Source of the DNA: Bacillota bacterium
Lineage (GTDB): Bacteria; Bacillota; Clostridia; Christensenellales; SZUA-584
Direction of reading: 5' to 3'
Length of the DNA: 64,000 nt
NCBI GenBank assembly: GCA_023415915.1
Contig: JAEZIZ010000066.1
Location: 7,120-71,119 of the forward strand
Positions 8,510 to 17,791 of the stretch are shown piece after piece. The notes below the pieces were generated by a model. The model did no database searches, was not told where the DNA came from, and saw only the letters and a program-made list of their open reading frames with translations. Both the position numbers and the translations under genes were made by a program. Numbering within the stretch: position 1 is the first letter of the stretch; every line of letters starts with the position of its first letter.

Positions 8510-8625
8510 TACGGTAAAAAAGCAACCGTTTCGGTTGTATTTGGAGTAAAGCATGTTGGCGGCTTATCTGCCGCCAAAAAATCCGCCTTATTGCGGAAAG
8601 TTTAATGAAAAGAAGGGAAACTGGC
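8510..8625 (+). other. hairpin-rich cheY-cheA spacer
   Basis: The 116-base spacer holds three short perfect stems in a row: CAACCG/CGGTTG (8523-8537), TTGGCGGC/GCCGCCAA with a 6-base loop (8556-8577), and TCCGC/GCGGA just before the cheA ribosome site. None has a proper T-run on the plus strand. They may set the cheY:cheA ratio by RNA stability or translation rather than stop transcription. Confidence 0.4.
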
Positions 8626-10638
8626 ATGTCTTCAAATGATTCAATGCTGGATATATATCTGTATGAGAACGTGCAGCTGCTTGAAAAATTCGAGTCGCTG
8701 CTGCTGGAGTGCGATAAAAACGAATCGTTCTCAGCAGATCATGTCGCAGAGATCTTTCGTATACTGCATACGATAAAAGGATCGTCCGCGATGATGAACT
8801 TTGACAATATTGCGAATCTTTCACACGCGATGGAAGATCTTTTCGGTTATCTTCGCGAGCACAGCACGCGCAAGGAGGATTACCGCAAATTAAGCGATCT
8901 CGCATTTGAGACGCTTGATACAATAAAAACCGAGATAGCCAAGATTCAGAGCAACAGCATGCCGGACGGAGACCTTTCCGGTATCATAAGCCGTATTGAA
9001 GGATATCTTGGCATACTGACGAACAGAAAGCAGCAGCCTCCCCAACAGGAGGAAGAAAAGCCCGAATATGCATTCGAAGGCTCGAACGCTGAGGGCGGAC
9101 GCTGCTACAAAGCTAAAGTCATCTTTGAAAAAGACTCCAGGATGGAAAACATACGCGCGTTCGGCATTGTCAAATCTCTTGAGGGCATGTGCTCGAATCT
9201 TGTTACGGTCCCCAAAGACCTGTTTGAAGAACACAGCGACGATGAGATAGCAGCAAACGGCTTTACATTTTACATAATGTCGGACAAGCCTAAAGACGCT
9301 CTGTACTCCAAGATACGCGAAGCGTTTTTCATACGTAACCTGGAGTTTGAGGAAATGGACGAGCAGGAAGCCCTGTCGGTTTTCAGCGCGCCCGAAGAAA
9401 AAACAAAGTCCCGCAAAGCCGTAGAAAAACAGGCGGATACTCTGGGTACGATAAAACAGAATTACATGAGCGTCAACTTAAGTAAGCTTGATACGCTTAT
9501 GGATCTCGTTGGAGAGATAGTCATTACGGAAGCAACCGTGACAAAGAATCCCGAAGTCTGCGCGCTCAAGCTCGAAAGCTTTGAGAAGGCTTCACGGCAG
9601 CTCAGAAAGCTTACAGATGAGTTGCAGGATATCGTCATGTCCATACGCATGGTTCCGGTATCCGCAACGTTCCACAAGATGGAGCGCATTGTCCGCGACA
9701 TGTCCGCGAAAGTGGGCAAGAAAGCGAGGCTCACGATAATCGGGGAAGATACGGAACTCGATAAAAACGTTCTTGACAACCTCTCTGACCCGCTAATGCA
9801 CATAGTGCGCAACTCTATGGACCACGGTCTCGAGCAAGCCGCCGAGCGCAAGCGCCTTGGCAAAGACCCGGTCGGCGAAATAAAGCTGGAAGCGCGTAAC
9901 ACGGGCGGCGACGTAATGATACTTATCTCCGACGACGGACGCGGCCTCGACCGCGAGGCTCTTATAAAAAAAGGCATGGAGAAAGGCCTGATAAAGAAGC
10001 CCGCGGCGGAATTAACCGATAAGGAAGTATATTCGCTTATATTTGCGCCCGGTTTTTCCACGAAGGAAAAGGTCACGGAATTTTCCGGCCGCGGCGTAGG
10101 TATGGACGTAGTTATGAAAAACATAGAAAAGATAGGCGGTTCGTTATCCGTAAACAGCGAACCCGGCAAGGGCATGACCGTTCAGATACGCATACCTTTG
10201 ACGCTCGCCATTATAGACGGCATGCAGGTATCGGTGGGCGGCGAATCGTTCATCATACCGCTTATCAACATACGCGAGTCGTTCAAGCCCGCCAAAGGCG
10301 ACGTATTCTCCGACCCGGAAGGCAATGAAATGATATATATCCGCGGGAACTGCTACTCCGTGGTAAGATTGTATAAAATTTTCGGCATAGACACCAAGGT
10401 AACCAATCCCGAAGACGGCATACTGGTTACGGTGGAATCACAGCTCGACACGTACTGCCTGTTTGTGGACGATCTTGTCGGCGAACATCAGACTGTCGTT
10501 AAGCCTATCCCCACCTACATATCCAGAACGCTCGGCGAGATCAAGAGTATCGCAGGATGCACTATACTTGGCGACGGAAGCATCAGCCTTATACTTGACC
10601 TCAACGGATTACTTCAGCAGAAGAGAATTGCGGTATGA
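8626..10638 (+). CDS. cheA: CheA chemotaxis histidine kinase
   Basis: About 670 residues. Domains in order: HPt with phospho-His48 in RILHTIKGSS; a P2-like CheY-binding region (about 145-265) after a Gln/Glu linker; dimerisation P3 (LDTLMDLVGEIVITEA); the ATPase with N-box HIVRNSMDHGLE, DDGRGLD and GRGVGMDVV; and the C-terminal CheW-like domain. A frame with ATG at 8605 is open, but ATG 8626 is preferred because GAAGGG lies 8 bases before it. It ends in a 4-base overlap with the HD-GYP gene. Confidence 0.95.
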   Translation: MSSNDSMLDIYLYENVQLLEKFESLLLECDKNESFSADHVAEIFRILHTIKGSSAMMNFDNIANLSHAMEDLFGYLREHSTRKEDYRKLSDLAFETLDTIKTEIAKIQSNSMPDGDLSGIISRIEGYLGILTNRKQQPPQQEEEKPEYAFEGSNAEGGRCYKAKVIFEKDSRMENIRAFGIVKSLEGMCSNLVTVPKDLFEEHSDDEIAANGFTFYIMSDKPKDALYSKIREAFFIRNLEFEEMDEQEALSVFSAPEEKTKSRKAVEKQADTLGTIKQNYMSVNLSKLDTLMDLVGEIVITEATVTKNPEVCALKLESFEKASRQLRKLTDELQDIVMSIRMVPVSATFHKMERIVRDMSAKVGKKARLTIIGEDTELDKNVLDNLSDPLMHIVRNSMDHGLEQAAERKRLGKDPVGEIKLEARNTGGDVMILISDDGRGLDREALIKKGMEKGLIKKPAAELTDKEVYSLIFAPGFSTKEKVTEFSGRGVGMDVVMKNIEKIGGSLSVNSEPGKGMTVQIRIPLTLAIIDGMQVSVGGESFIIPLINIRESFKPAKGDVFSDPEGNEMIYIRGNCYSVVRLYKIFGIDTKVTNPEDGILVTVESQLDTYCLFVDDLVGEHQTVVKPIPTYISRTLGEIKSIAGCTILGDGSISLILDLNGLLQQKRIAV

Positions 10639-11708
10639 GATTTATCCCGGTAAATTACCTGCGCTCAGGACAAAAGGTCGCCTCGGATCTTATATTGTCT
10701 ACAAACAGGGTAATGCTGCGCAGAGGCGTTGTGCTTAACACCTCAATAATACACAAGATATCTTCGCTTGGCTTTCAGGGTGTATATGTCGAAGACGAAC
10801 TGTCGGAAGGTATTGTAATTGAGGAAGTTATCAGCCACGACCTTAAGGTAAAAACGAAGAAGGAAATAGAATCGCTTTTTACCAGCGTTGAGCACAACCG
10901 GCCTTCCAGCGTAAAAAAACAGGTAAACTCAATAAGGCCGCTGGTTGAGGATATTGTGAACGAGATCTCGCATAACAGTAACGTTATGATAAACGCAATC
11001 GATCTTCGCACGTTTGACGATTACACCTACAGCCACAGTTTAAACGTTGCCGTTATTTCCGCAGTTATCGGCACGGCCCTTAATATGAGCAGGCCCGCGT
11101 TAAACGAACTCGCTATGGGAGCTATAATACACGACGTGGGCAAGATGTTTATCGACAAGGATATACTTAATAAATCTGCCAAGCTTACGGCTGAGGAATT
11201 TGAAGTTATTAAAACACATAGTGAATTAGGTTACAGATACCTATGCGATTATTTCGACATTTCGGAAGATTCGAAGATCGCATCGCTGCAGCACCATGAA
11301 AAATATGACGGCTCCGGATACCCAGGCGGCATCTCGGGGAAAGAAATACACAAATACAGCCGCATAGTTTGCTTGGCCGACGTTTACGACGCATTAATGT
11401 CCGACCGCCCGTACCGCAAGGCCATGCCCCCTTCCGAGGTTATTGAGTATATAATGGGCGGGTACAACACTATGTTTGACCCCGAGGCAGTTTCGGCGCT
11501 GACAAGGAAGATAGCGCCCTACCCTGTCGGCACGTGTTTGAGGCTCAGCACGGGTCAGATAGGTATCGTAGTACAGAATAACGAATCGGCCAGCCTCCGT
11601 CCAGTGGTAAAACTTATCGTCAAGGGCAAGCCCACCAACCGCTACATCGATCTTTCCAGCGATCGCGAAGCCCTTAACATCACAGTCCAAGAAGTTATAA
11701 ACAGCTGA
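10635..11708 (+). CDS. HD-GYP domain c-di-GMP phosphodiesterase
   Basis: 357 residues. The C-terminal two thirds is an HD-GYP domain: HDVGK (about residue 176), HSELGY, HHEKYDGSGYPGG and LADVYDALMSDRPYRKAM, all metal and GYP residues intact. The N-terminal ~110 residues are a mixed region with no clear receiver or membrane segment. The expected activity is hydrolysis of cyclic di-GMP. The ATG overlaps the cheA stop (ATGA), so c-di-GMP turnover is made together with the chemotaxis kinase. The last 25 codons and downstream DNA recur at 25.34-25.49 kb. Confidence 0.92.
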   Translation: MRFIPVNYLRSGQKVASDLILSTNRVMLRRGVVLNTSIIHKISSLGFQGVYVEDELSEGIVIEEVISHDLKVKTKKEIESLFTSVEHNRPSSVKKQVNSIRPLVEDIVNEISHNSNVMINAIDLRTFDDYTYSHSLNVAVISAVIGTALNMSRPALNELAMGAIIHDVGKMFIDKDILNKSAKLTAEEFEVIKTHSELGYRYLCDYFDISEDSKIASLQHHEKYDGSGYPGGISGKEIHKYSRIVCLADVYDALMSDRPYRKAMPPSEVIEYIMGGYNTMFDPEAVSALTRKIAPYPVGTCLRLSTGQIGIVVQNNESASLRPVVKLIVKGKPTNRYIDLSSDREALNITVQEVINS

Positions 11709-11793
11709 CATTTGTTACGCTTTTATTTGTTTTCTTTATTTATCCAATAAAATATAAGTATTTTACGACAGTCATATTATAAAAAACGTTTAA
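11641..11793 (+). repeat. direct repeat, left copy (3' end of HD-GYP gene)
   Basis: This stretch holds the last ~22 codons of the HD-GYP gene, its TGA and about 85 bases beyond. It is nearly identical (about nine in ten positions by eye) to 25344-25491 in the same orientation. The two copies bracket 13.7 kb containing only the catabolic genes, so the pair looks like the edges of an inserted or rearranged segment. Confidence 0.85.
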
Positions 11794-11814
11794 CGTAAAA
11801 TTTAAATTGTTAGC

Positions 11815-11852
11815 AAAAAAGGCAGGCTTCTTAATCATGAAAACCTGCCTTT
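11815..11852. terminator. bidirectional intrinsic terminator between HD-GYP gene and transketolase operon
   Basis: The 9-bp perfect stem AAAGGCAGG / CCTGCCTTT has a 17-base loop. On the minus strand it is followed by a run of six T, on the plus strand by TTT only. It should end the leftward catabolic operon and partly the rightward chemotaxis operon. Confidence 0.7.
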
Positions 11853-11942
11853 AAACACTTTCCCGCCACACCCATAATCTGAATCCATCACACCTTCCCA
11901 GCGATCAGGCATAGGGTTTTTTGTACTTAGAATAATACTTTT

Positions 11943-12026
11943 TTATCGCCTTTTCCTAAATTCCGCAAAGTACGCTTGCATCCATTTGTCGTAAAAGAAT
12001 TCGGAACAAGCGAAAAATCGTTTCAT
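11943..12026 (-). CDS. possible 27-residue small protein at the end of the catabolic operon
   Basis: A short frame of 27 codons starts with ATG at 12026 and has a good AGAGAGG ribosome site 3-4 bases upstream. It begins 19 bases after the transketolase stop. The peptide is basic and aromatic (begins MKRFFACSEFF, ends FAEFRKRR), with no membrane helix. It could be a real small protein or a degraded tail of a lost gene. I do not recognise it. Confidence 0.35.
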   Translation of the reverse strand: MKRFFACSEFFYDKWMQAYFAEFRKRR

Positions 12027-12045
12027 CTTTCCTCTCTAACAGCCT

Positions 12046-12981
12046 TTATTTACGTGAAACTGTTTCCTTCACTGTCTTAATTATAGAATCTGCATCCAAT
12101 CCATAAGCCTTCAGCAGAGTTTTATACGGTCCGCATTCTCCATGTGTATCCTGTATACCCACAAAACCCATCGGAACAACAGCCGCGTTCACGCAAAGCG
12201 TCTCCGCTACCGCGCCTCCCAGGCCGCCGATGACGGAATGTTCCTCAGCCGATATGATAGCCCCTGTCTCTTTTGCACATCTTAATATCAACTGCGTATC
12301 CAGCGGCTTTATGCAGAACATATCTACCACGCGCACAGAAATACCTTCTTTTTCAAGCTGCTCTGCCGCAGCCACCGCTGTGCTTACCATCAGGCCGCAG
12401 GCGATAATTGTCGCGTCTTTACCTTCGCGCACAACAATGCCTTTTCCGTCTGTGAACTGTGTGCCTTCGCTATACAAATCGGGCATGCTGTCGCGTGATA
12501 ACCGTATATACATCGGGTTTGGATCTTCGATCGCATTCTTTACCAGCCAGTCAGTTAATACTACGTCGCTTGCCACATACACTTTGTAATTCGGCAGCGA
12601 ACGCATAATGGCTATATCCTCCACCGAATGGTGGCTGGGACCGTCAAATGCATCAGACAGCCCGCCGTAAGCGCCGGCCATTTTGACCGGTATATGGGAA
12701 TATGAACCGAAAGCTCGTGCGGATATCAGTCCTATGCTGGTGATAAATACCGCAAACGTATTCACGAACGGGATCTTGCCAACAGTGGCCAGGCCCGCTG
12801 CCATACTCATCATGTTTGCTTCCGCGATGCCAACGTTGAAAAACCTTTCGGGGAACCGGTTTCCAAAGAGACACGATTTTGTGGAACTCGATACGTCAGC
12901 ATCGAGTACAACAACGTTTTGGTTATTTTCACCGTATTTTACAAGCGCCTCGCCGTATGCCTGCCGGATTTCTTTGCCCAT
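12046..12981 (-). CDS. transketolase, C-terminal subunit
   Basis: 311 residues covering the pyrimidine-binding and C-terminal domains of a split transketolase. Seen: LDADVSSST, FFNVGIAEANMMSMAAGLA with the catalytic Glu in GIAEAN, SHHSVEDIA and SAEEHSVIGGLGGAVAE. The TPP diphosphate part is in the next gene upstream. The start overlaps that gene's stop (TGATG), so both halves are made together. Split transketolases of this size are frequent in catabolic clusters and need not act in the pentose phosphate pathway. The ketose used here is unknown. Confidence 0.9.
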   Translation of the reverse strand: MGKEIRQAYGEALVKYGENNQNVVVLDADVSSSTKSCLFGNRFPERFFNVGIAEANMMSMAAGLATVGKIPFVNTFAVFITSIGLISARAFGSYSHIPVKMAGAYGGLSDAFDGPSHHSVEDIAIMRSLPNYKVYVASDVVLTDWLVKNAIEDPNPMYIRLSRDSMPDLYSEGTQFTDGKGIVVREGKDATIIACGLMVSTAVAAAEQLEKEGISVRVVDMFCIKPLDTQLILRCAKETGAIISAEEHSVIGGLGGAVAETLCVNAAVVPMGFVGIQDTHGECGPYKTLLKAYGLDADSIIKTVKETVSRK

Positions 12982-13811
12982 CAGTTCGTACCTCCCAGTT
13001 CTGCAATGGCTTTATGATATTCTTCTTCACCTATGGGTTTGCCATGCCAAGTATTCTTGCCTTCCATAAACGATACGCCCTTGCCTTTGACCGTATGGGC
13101 CAGTATCATTACCGGTTTGCCCTTGATTTTGCGCGCTTCGTCCAGAGTCTCGGAGAGCGCAGCTACATCGTGCCCGTCGCATTCCAGGCAATGCCATCCG
13201 AAGCTTTCGAATTTGGCGCGAACATCACCCAAAGGCATAATGTCTTCGTTGGTGCCGTCCAGCTGCACGCCATTCCAGTCAAGTATCGCGCAAAGGTTGT
13301 CCGCTTTGTATTTGGCGGCGCACATACATGCCTCCCAGACGGTGCCTTCGTTGATCTCGCCATCCCCGAGGATAGCGTATACGCGCGCCTTGGAATTATC
13401 CATCTTCAAACCCAGAGCCATGCCGAGGGATGCGGAAAGCCCTATACCCAGCGGCCCTGTGGAAAGCTCCACACCCGGAGTATCCAAGCAGGGATGGCCT
13501 TGCAGGCGGGTGTTGAAATCACGAAGCGTTTCGATTTCTTCTTTTGGGAAGAAGCCTTTTTCCGCCAGCGCCAGATAAAGCATGGGCGCTGCATGCCCTT
13601 TGCAGAGCACAACGCGGTCACGGTCTTTCATTCCGGGGTTTTTAGGATCTACGTTGACCTCTTTGAAATACAGCGTGGTGATTATTTCACAAACGGAGAG
13701 CGACCCACCCGGATGGCCCGTCTGCTTGGAGTAAAGCGTCTTTATAAGAGCCCTCCGAAATTGTGCGCAAAGGGATTCCATCTTCTTTTTTTCTTCAATC
13801 GTTAATGCCAT
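12981..13811 (-). CDS. transketolase, N-terminal subunit
   Basis: About 276 residues, the TPP-binding half of a split transketolase. It has the family HPGGSLS segment after the first helix, KGHAAPMLY, STGPLGIGLSASLGMA, and the TPP motif GDGEINEGTVWEA ending near LDWNG. ATG 13811 is chosen over the longer frame from 13829 because GGAGG lies 5 bases upstream. Its product pairs with the downstream C-terminal subunit. It follows a 2-hydroxyacid dehydrogenase gene in the leftward operon. Confidence 0.92.
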   Translation of the reverse strand: MALTIEEKKKMESLCAQFRRALIKTLYSKQTGHPGGSLSVCEIITTLYFKEVNVDPKNPGMKDRDRVVLCKGHAAPMLYLALAEKGFFPKEEIETLRDFNTRLQGHPCLDTPGVELSTGPLGIGLSASLGMALGLKMDNSKARVYAILGDGEINEGTVWEACMCAAKYKADNLCAILDWNGVQLDGTNEDIMPLGDVRAKFESFGWHCLECDGHDVAALSETLDEARKIKGKPVMILAHTVKGKGVSFMEGKNTWHGKPIGEEEYHKAIAELGGTN

Positions 13812-13828
13812 AATTACCTCCGTAAGCA

Positions 13829-14788
13829 CTACTTACTTACAACGTTTATTGGATTGCCTTTCAGGAAAGCTGCCAGATTTTCCACGGCAATATCCATCAG
13901 GCGCTGACGGCTCTCTTTTGACGCCCAGCTAATGTGCGGAGTGATAATACAATTCTTCGCCTTGAGAAGCGGATTATCGCCTTTGATGGGTTCGGTGGAA
14001 ACGACATCCAGACCGGCAGCGTAAACTTTGCCGCTGTTCAGCGCATCCGCCAGATCCTGCTCTACTATAAGCGGTCCGCGGCTGTTGTTGATAATAATAA
14101 CGCCGTCCTTCATCTTTGCTATACTGGCTTTATTGATAATGCCTTGCGTTTCCGGGAAAAGAGGGCAATGCAGCGCAATCACGTCGGATGTTTTAAGAAT
14201 CGTTTCCATATCAACGTATTGCGCAATCACCTTGCCTGTATCCGAAACGAAGGTATCATACGCGATAACCTTCATGCCCAACGCCTTGGCGATCCTGCCC
14301 GTGGCCTGGCCGATACGACCGAAGCCGATAATGCCCATGGTTTTATCCGCGAGCTCTATGAGCGGGTAATCCCAGAAACACCAGTCAGCATTGCTTTCCC
14401 AGCGTCCTGCGTGTACCGCTTCGTTATGGTGCCCTATGTGATGACATATTTCCAGCAGCAATGCAATTGCAAACTGGCCGACAGCCGCCGTGCCGTAAGC
14501 GGGGATGTTGGTTACTGTAATACCCTTTTCCTTTGCCGCATCTACATCCACAACGTTATAGCCTGTGGCCAGTACGCCGATGAATCTAACGTTGGCGCAG
14601 GCATCAAGAGTAGCTCTGCTTATCGGTGTTTTGTTCGTATAGATCACGTCTGCGTCGCCGATGCGCTCTATGATCTTATCGGCAGGCGTGCGGTCATAGA
14701 CTTTTAGTGTGCCCAGCGCTTCCAAGCCCGACCAGCTTAAATCGCCCGGGTTTTCTGTATACCCGTCCAATACAACTATTTTTGTCAT
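13829..14788 (-). CDS. D-2-hydroxyacid dehydrogenase (glycerate/hydroxypyruvate type)
   Basis: About 319 residues. The NAD-binding GFGRIGQATGR motif is at about residue 142, and the catalytic Arg (NNSRGPL), Glu (VVSTEP) and His (TPHISWAS) of the D-specific 2-hydroxyacid dehydrogenases are all present. The AYGTAAVGQFAIALLL stretch resembles glycerate dehydrogenase/hydroxypyruvate reductase. It would interconvert a 2-keto and a D-2-hydroxy acid with NAD(P)H in the cytoplasm. The ATG at 14788 is preferred because a GGGAG site lies 8 bases upstream. It overlaps nothing on the 3' side and is 15 bases from the isomerase gene stop. Confidence 0.85.
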   Translation of the reverse strand: MTKIVVLDGYTENPGDLSWSGLEALGTLKVYDRTPADKIIERIGDADVIYTNKTPISRATLDACANVRFIGVLATGYNVVDVDAAKEKGITVTNIPAYGTAAVGQFAIALLLEICHHIGHHNEAVHAGRWESNADWCFWDYPLIELADKTMGIIGFGRIGQATGRIAKALGMKVIAYDTFVSDTGKVIAQYVDMETILKTSDVIALHCPLFPETQGIINKASIAKMKDGVIIINNSRGPLIVEQDLADALNSGKVYAAGLDVVSTEPIKGDNPLLKAKNCIITPHISWASKESRQRLMDIAVENLAAFLKGNPINVVSK

Positions 14789-14802
14789 TCCGCTTTCTCC
14801 CT

Positions 14803-15699
14803 TCAGTCTTCCAATAATGCCCATGCGCGGTTGATTACGCGCTTGGTGTTCGCCATAATGATATCTTCGTCTTCATCTTTCCAGGGCTTTACCTCGAAAG
14901 ACAATACATAAGGATCTTCGGCATTAAAGAAGCCTTCCTGCTTAAGCACACGGAAAAAATCCAGAAGCTCTGGAACACAGTTGGCGCTTTCCGGGAAACC
15001 GAAACGCGGATGCATATCGCCATAAGCTTCGCAGCCCTTTTTGACTACAGCATTGCCGATATGGAAATGCGTGATGTAGGGACGCAGCGTCTGTACAACA
15101 AATTTGCTGGTCTCGTAAGTGGTAGGAAAGTGGCTCAAATCCACTAACAAGCCGAAGTTATTATGCGTCGTGCGCATATCTGCCGCAAACTTCGCGGCAT
15201 AGGGCGCAGGCCCCAGCAAAGCTGCTTTATCCATATCGAAATCGAATACTTCTATCTCAACCATAAAGCCTTTTGTAGCCGCATAGCTGCAGACATTGCG
15301 CGTCGTTTTTAGAAGCTGAGCATACGCCTGATCTTTGGTATCCTTTTCCCATTTGCCGGCTAAAAATGCAATGCCCTTGGCTCCCAGGTATTCTGCCTCA
15401 TCGATTGCTTCAATCAAAGTAGCTTCGGCTTTTTTACGGCCTTCCTCATCGATGTCATTGGGGTTTAATTTAGGGCCTAAAAGTCTGGGCTGCGCGCCGT
15501 AACATACCTTGAGCCCCGATTGATCCAGCAACGTTTTGACGGCCGCGCGGGTCTCGTCGTCCGCAACTTTTGTAACCTCCACAGCGTCAAAGAAATCATC
15601 GCTTGCAATAGCCTTTAAAGAGCTTAATAGATCTCTCTTGGGATGACTCATCCACTGGATTGTACCTATTTTGAAATATTTGTGTATACTTTCTCTCAT
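14803..15699 (-). CDS. sugar phosphate isomerase/epimerase (xylose isomerase-like TIM barrel)
   Basis: 298 residues with the AP-endonuclease-2/xylose-isomerase-like barrel pattern: EIEVFD (Glu ligand, about 147), LLVDLSHFP (Asp then His, about 185), THFHIGN (His, about 210) and LSFEVKP (Glu, about 272). These four positions normally bind the divalent metal. Members isomerise or epimerise keto sugars or sugar acids. The substrate is not predictable from sequence. AAAGGAT precedes the ATG. It lies between a zinc dehydrogenase and the hydroxyacid dehydrogenase in the catabolic operon. Confidence 0.82.
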   Translation of the reverse strand: MRESIHKYFKIGTIQWMSHPKRDLLSSLKAIASDDFFDAVEVTKVADDETRAAVKTLLDQSGLKVCYGAQPRLLGPKLNPNDIDEEGRKKAEATLIEAIDEAEYLGAKGIAFLAGKWEKDTKDQAYAQLLKTTRNVCSYAATKGFMVEIEVFDFDMDKAALLGPAPYAAKFAADMRTTHNNFGLLVDLSHFPTTYETSKFVVQTLRPYITHFHIGNAVVKKGCEAYGDMHPRFGFPESANCVPELLDFFRVLKQEGFFNAEDPYVLSFEVKPWKDEDEDIIMANTKRVINRAWALLED

Positions 15700-15719
15700 A
15701 TCTATACATCCTTTCTTTA

Positions 15720-16739
15720 TTATTTCATTGTAACCATGACTTTCATATAGTCATCCGGATGTTCATCAATAAATTTAAACGCTTCCGCCAGTTGAACGAC
15801 GGGATAATGCTGTGTGGCAAATCCGTCAAGGTTTATACTTCCGTCTTTTACGCCATTTATAGCGTCGGCGAAATCCTCGCGCACATACATCATATGTCCG
15901 ATCAGGCTGATCTCCTGGCGCTGAAGAACCGGAAGCTCAATCTCAACAGGTACTTTATAGTTGCCTGTGATGATGATTTTGGAACTGGGCCGCGCAGCCG
16001 CAAGTATGGAGAGCAGCGCCCCGCGTGTGGCGGCGCAGTCAATGATTACATCCGCTTTGTCCGCGCCGAAGTTTTCTAAAATCACATCTTTCAGCTCTCT
16101 GCCCGTGGTATTCACGCAATATTTGATACCGCATTGGGCCGCGTAATCAAGCTTTTTTTGTTTTACGTCAGTTACCATTACTGCCTTTGCGCCCAGCGCT
16201 TTCGCTGCCTGCGCCGTTAAATTACCTATCGTGCCCGCGCCGACTACCAATACTTTTTTGCCGTGTACATCTCCCGCGCGTTTTACCGCGCCGAACCCTA
16301 CCGCCAGCGGTTCTATCAGCGCCGTCTGATCATTGTCAAGGCCGCCGCAATGATGCAGATACTTGGCCTTTACAGCCGCATATTCTGCAGCAAAGCCCGA
16401 GAGGTGCACTCCCATCACCCTTAATTTCTCGCAAACGTTGAATCTTCCGGAGCGGCAGGAATAGCATTCACCGCAATATACCTGCGGTTCGACCGTCACC
16501 TGATCCCCCACGGCGTAACCTTTTACGCCTTCTCCCACTTCCGCCACAGTCGCCGCTACTTCATGCCCGATGATTACCGGGAAAGTCATGTACTTATGCA
16601 ATCCGTGGTACATCTGTATATCGGAGCCGCAGATACCGAAATTGCTTATCTTCAAAAGCACTTCGCCTTCGGCCGGAAGCGGTACAGTAACATCCTCATC
16701 AATTAACGTATAGGGAGCAGTTAAAATATATTGCTTCAT
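15720..16739 (-). CDS. zinc-dependent polyol/alcohol dehydrogenase 1
   Basis: 339 residues, medium-chain dehydrogenase family. Catalytic zinc ligands are seen in GICGSDIQ and GHEVAA, and a Glu in EPLAVG. The structural zinc lobe CGECYSCRSGRFNVC is complete, as is the Rossmann motif VGAGTIG. It resembles sorbitol/threonine dehydrogenases that oxidise a secondary hydroxyl of a polyol or sugar acid with NAD. It differs from its neighbour at 16754 (about one third identical by eye), so the two probably act on different substrates or at successive steps. Confidence 0.88.
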   Translation of the reverse strand: MKQYILTAPYTLIDEDVTVPLPAEGEVLLKISNFGICGSDIQMYHGLHKYMTFPVIIGHEVAATVAEVGEGVKGYAVGDQVTVEPQVYCGECYSCRSGRFNVCEKLRVMGVHLSGFAAEYAAVKAKYLHHCGGLDNDQTALIEPLAVGFGAVKRAGDVHGKKVLVVGAGTIGNLTAQAAKALGAKAVMVTDVKQKKLDYAAQCGIKYCVNTTGRELKDVILENFGADKADVIIDCAATRGALLSILAAARPSSKIIITGNYKVPVEIELPVLQRQEISLIGHMMYVREDFADAINGVKDGSINLDGFATQHYPVVQLAEAFKFIDEHPDDYMKVMVTMK

Positions 16740-16753
16740 ATTGTCTTAGTCCT

Positions 16754-17791
16754 TCAATCTACCGGCAGCAGGAATATCTTCCCGCAATCCTTGCTTTCAA
16801 ACAGCCTGAACGCTTCTTCCCATTGGGTGATGGGGAATTTATGAGTCACAAGCGGCTCCAGATTTACTTTCTTGCTGCCCTGCAGCTTCAGCGCCAGACA
16901 CCAGTTTGCTTTTCGCGATCCTATAGACCCGGAAAAATGCATTTCTTTATAGTTGATGGCTTCGATATCAAATTCGATTTTCTTCCCCGTCAGTCCGATC
17001 TGCGAAAAATATCCGCGTTTCTTCACAAGCCTCAACGCCGTGTTGATGGCCGGAGCCGCACCGGAACATTCAAGTACGACATCGGGGCCATAGCCGCCTG
17101 TTAGATCCATCAATACCTTGGTAATATCCTCCTGTTGAATATTTACCGTGTAATCCGCGCCGAGTTTTTTAGCCAGTGCCAGCCTTTCGGTATCGATATT
17201 GGTGCCCGATACCACGACCCTCGCGCCATGGGCTTTGGCAAGCTGCGCCGCCATCAGGCCGATGGAGCCGGGGCCAGAAACCAGTACAACATCCTCGGGG
17301 TTAATCCTGGTCAGATCCTCCACCGCGTGCACCACACAGGCCAGGGGTTCCGTCATAGCCGCGGCTGTAAAGCTCACGCCTTCAGGTATAAGATGGATAC
17401 GCCCTTCGGGTACTACCGTATATTTTGTGAATACGCCATTGTACCAATAACCCAGCGTCTTTCTTTCCACACAGAGGTTATACCAGCCCTCACGGCAGAA
17501 ATCACATTTGCCGCAATAATGGTAGGCTGTTTCGGAAACCACACGGTCTCCGGGTTTGAACGCCTCTACGCCTTCGCCTACTTCCACAACCACTCCGGAT
17601 GCTTCATGCCCGATGGTGACCGGCGGGCGTACCGGAATAGCGATATCGCTATGATAAATATGCAGATCTGAACCGCAGATGCCAGCTTCCATTATCTGAA
17701 TTTTTACCTGTCCCCTGCCGGCGGACGGTTCTTCAACATCCCTTATTTCCAAGTTGCCCGGCCCTGCCGCGTATTTAACCAATGCTTTCAT
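16754..17791 (-). CDS. zinc-dependent polyol/alcohol dehydrogenase 2
   Basis: 345 residues, medium-chain zinc dehydrogenase: GICGSDLHIYHSD and GHEASG for the catalytic zinc, CGKCDFCREGWYNLC for the structural zinc, VSGPGSIGLMAAQLA for NAD. Closest in pattern to L-iditol/sorbitol dehydrogenases. A strong GGAGGAG lies 22 bases upstream with a small CACA/TGTG hairpin between it and the ATG; no better start is open because a stop lies two codons upstream. A 166-base gap separates it from the cyclase gene and may hold an internal promoter. Confidence 0.88.
   Translation of the reverse strand: MKALVKYAAGPGNLEIRDVEEPSAGRGQVKIQIMEAGICGSDLHIYHSDIAIPVRPPVTIGHEASGVVVEVGEGVEAFKPGDRVVSETAYHYCGKCDFCREGWYNLCVERKTLGYWYNGVFTKYTVVPEGRIHLIPEGVSFTAAAMTEPLACVVHAVEDLTRINPEDVVLVSGPGSIGLMAAQLAKAHGARVVVSGTNIDTERLALAKKLGADYTVNIQQEDITKVLMDLTGGYGPDVVLECSGAAPAINTALRLVKKRGYFSQIGLTGKKIEFDIEAINYKEMHFSGSIGSRKANWCLALKLQGSKKVNLEPLVTHKFPITQWEEAFRLFESKDCGKIFLLPVD

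Noticed and set aside
12879..13805. 308-residue frame on the plus strand opposite the transketolase
   Set aside because: It is a shadow of a clear TPP enzyme gene; no start signal or known fold.
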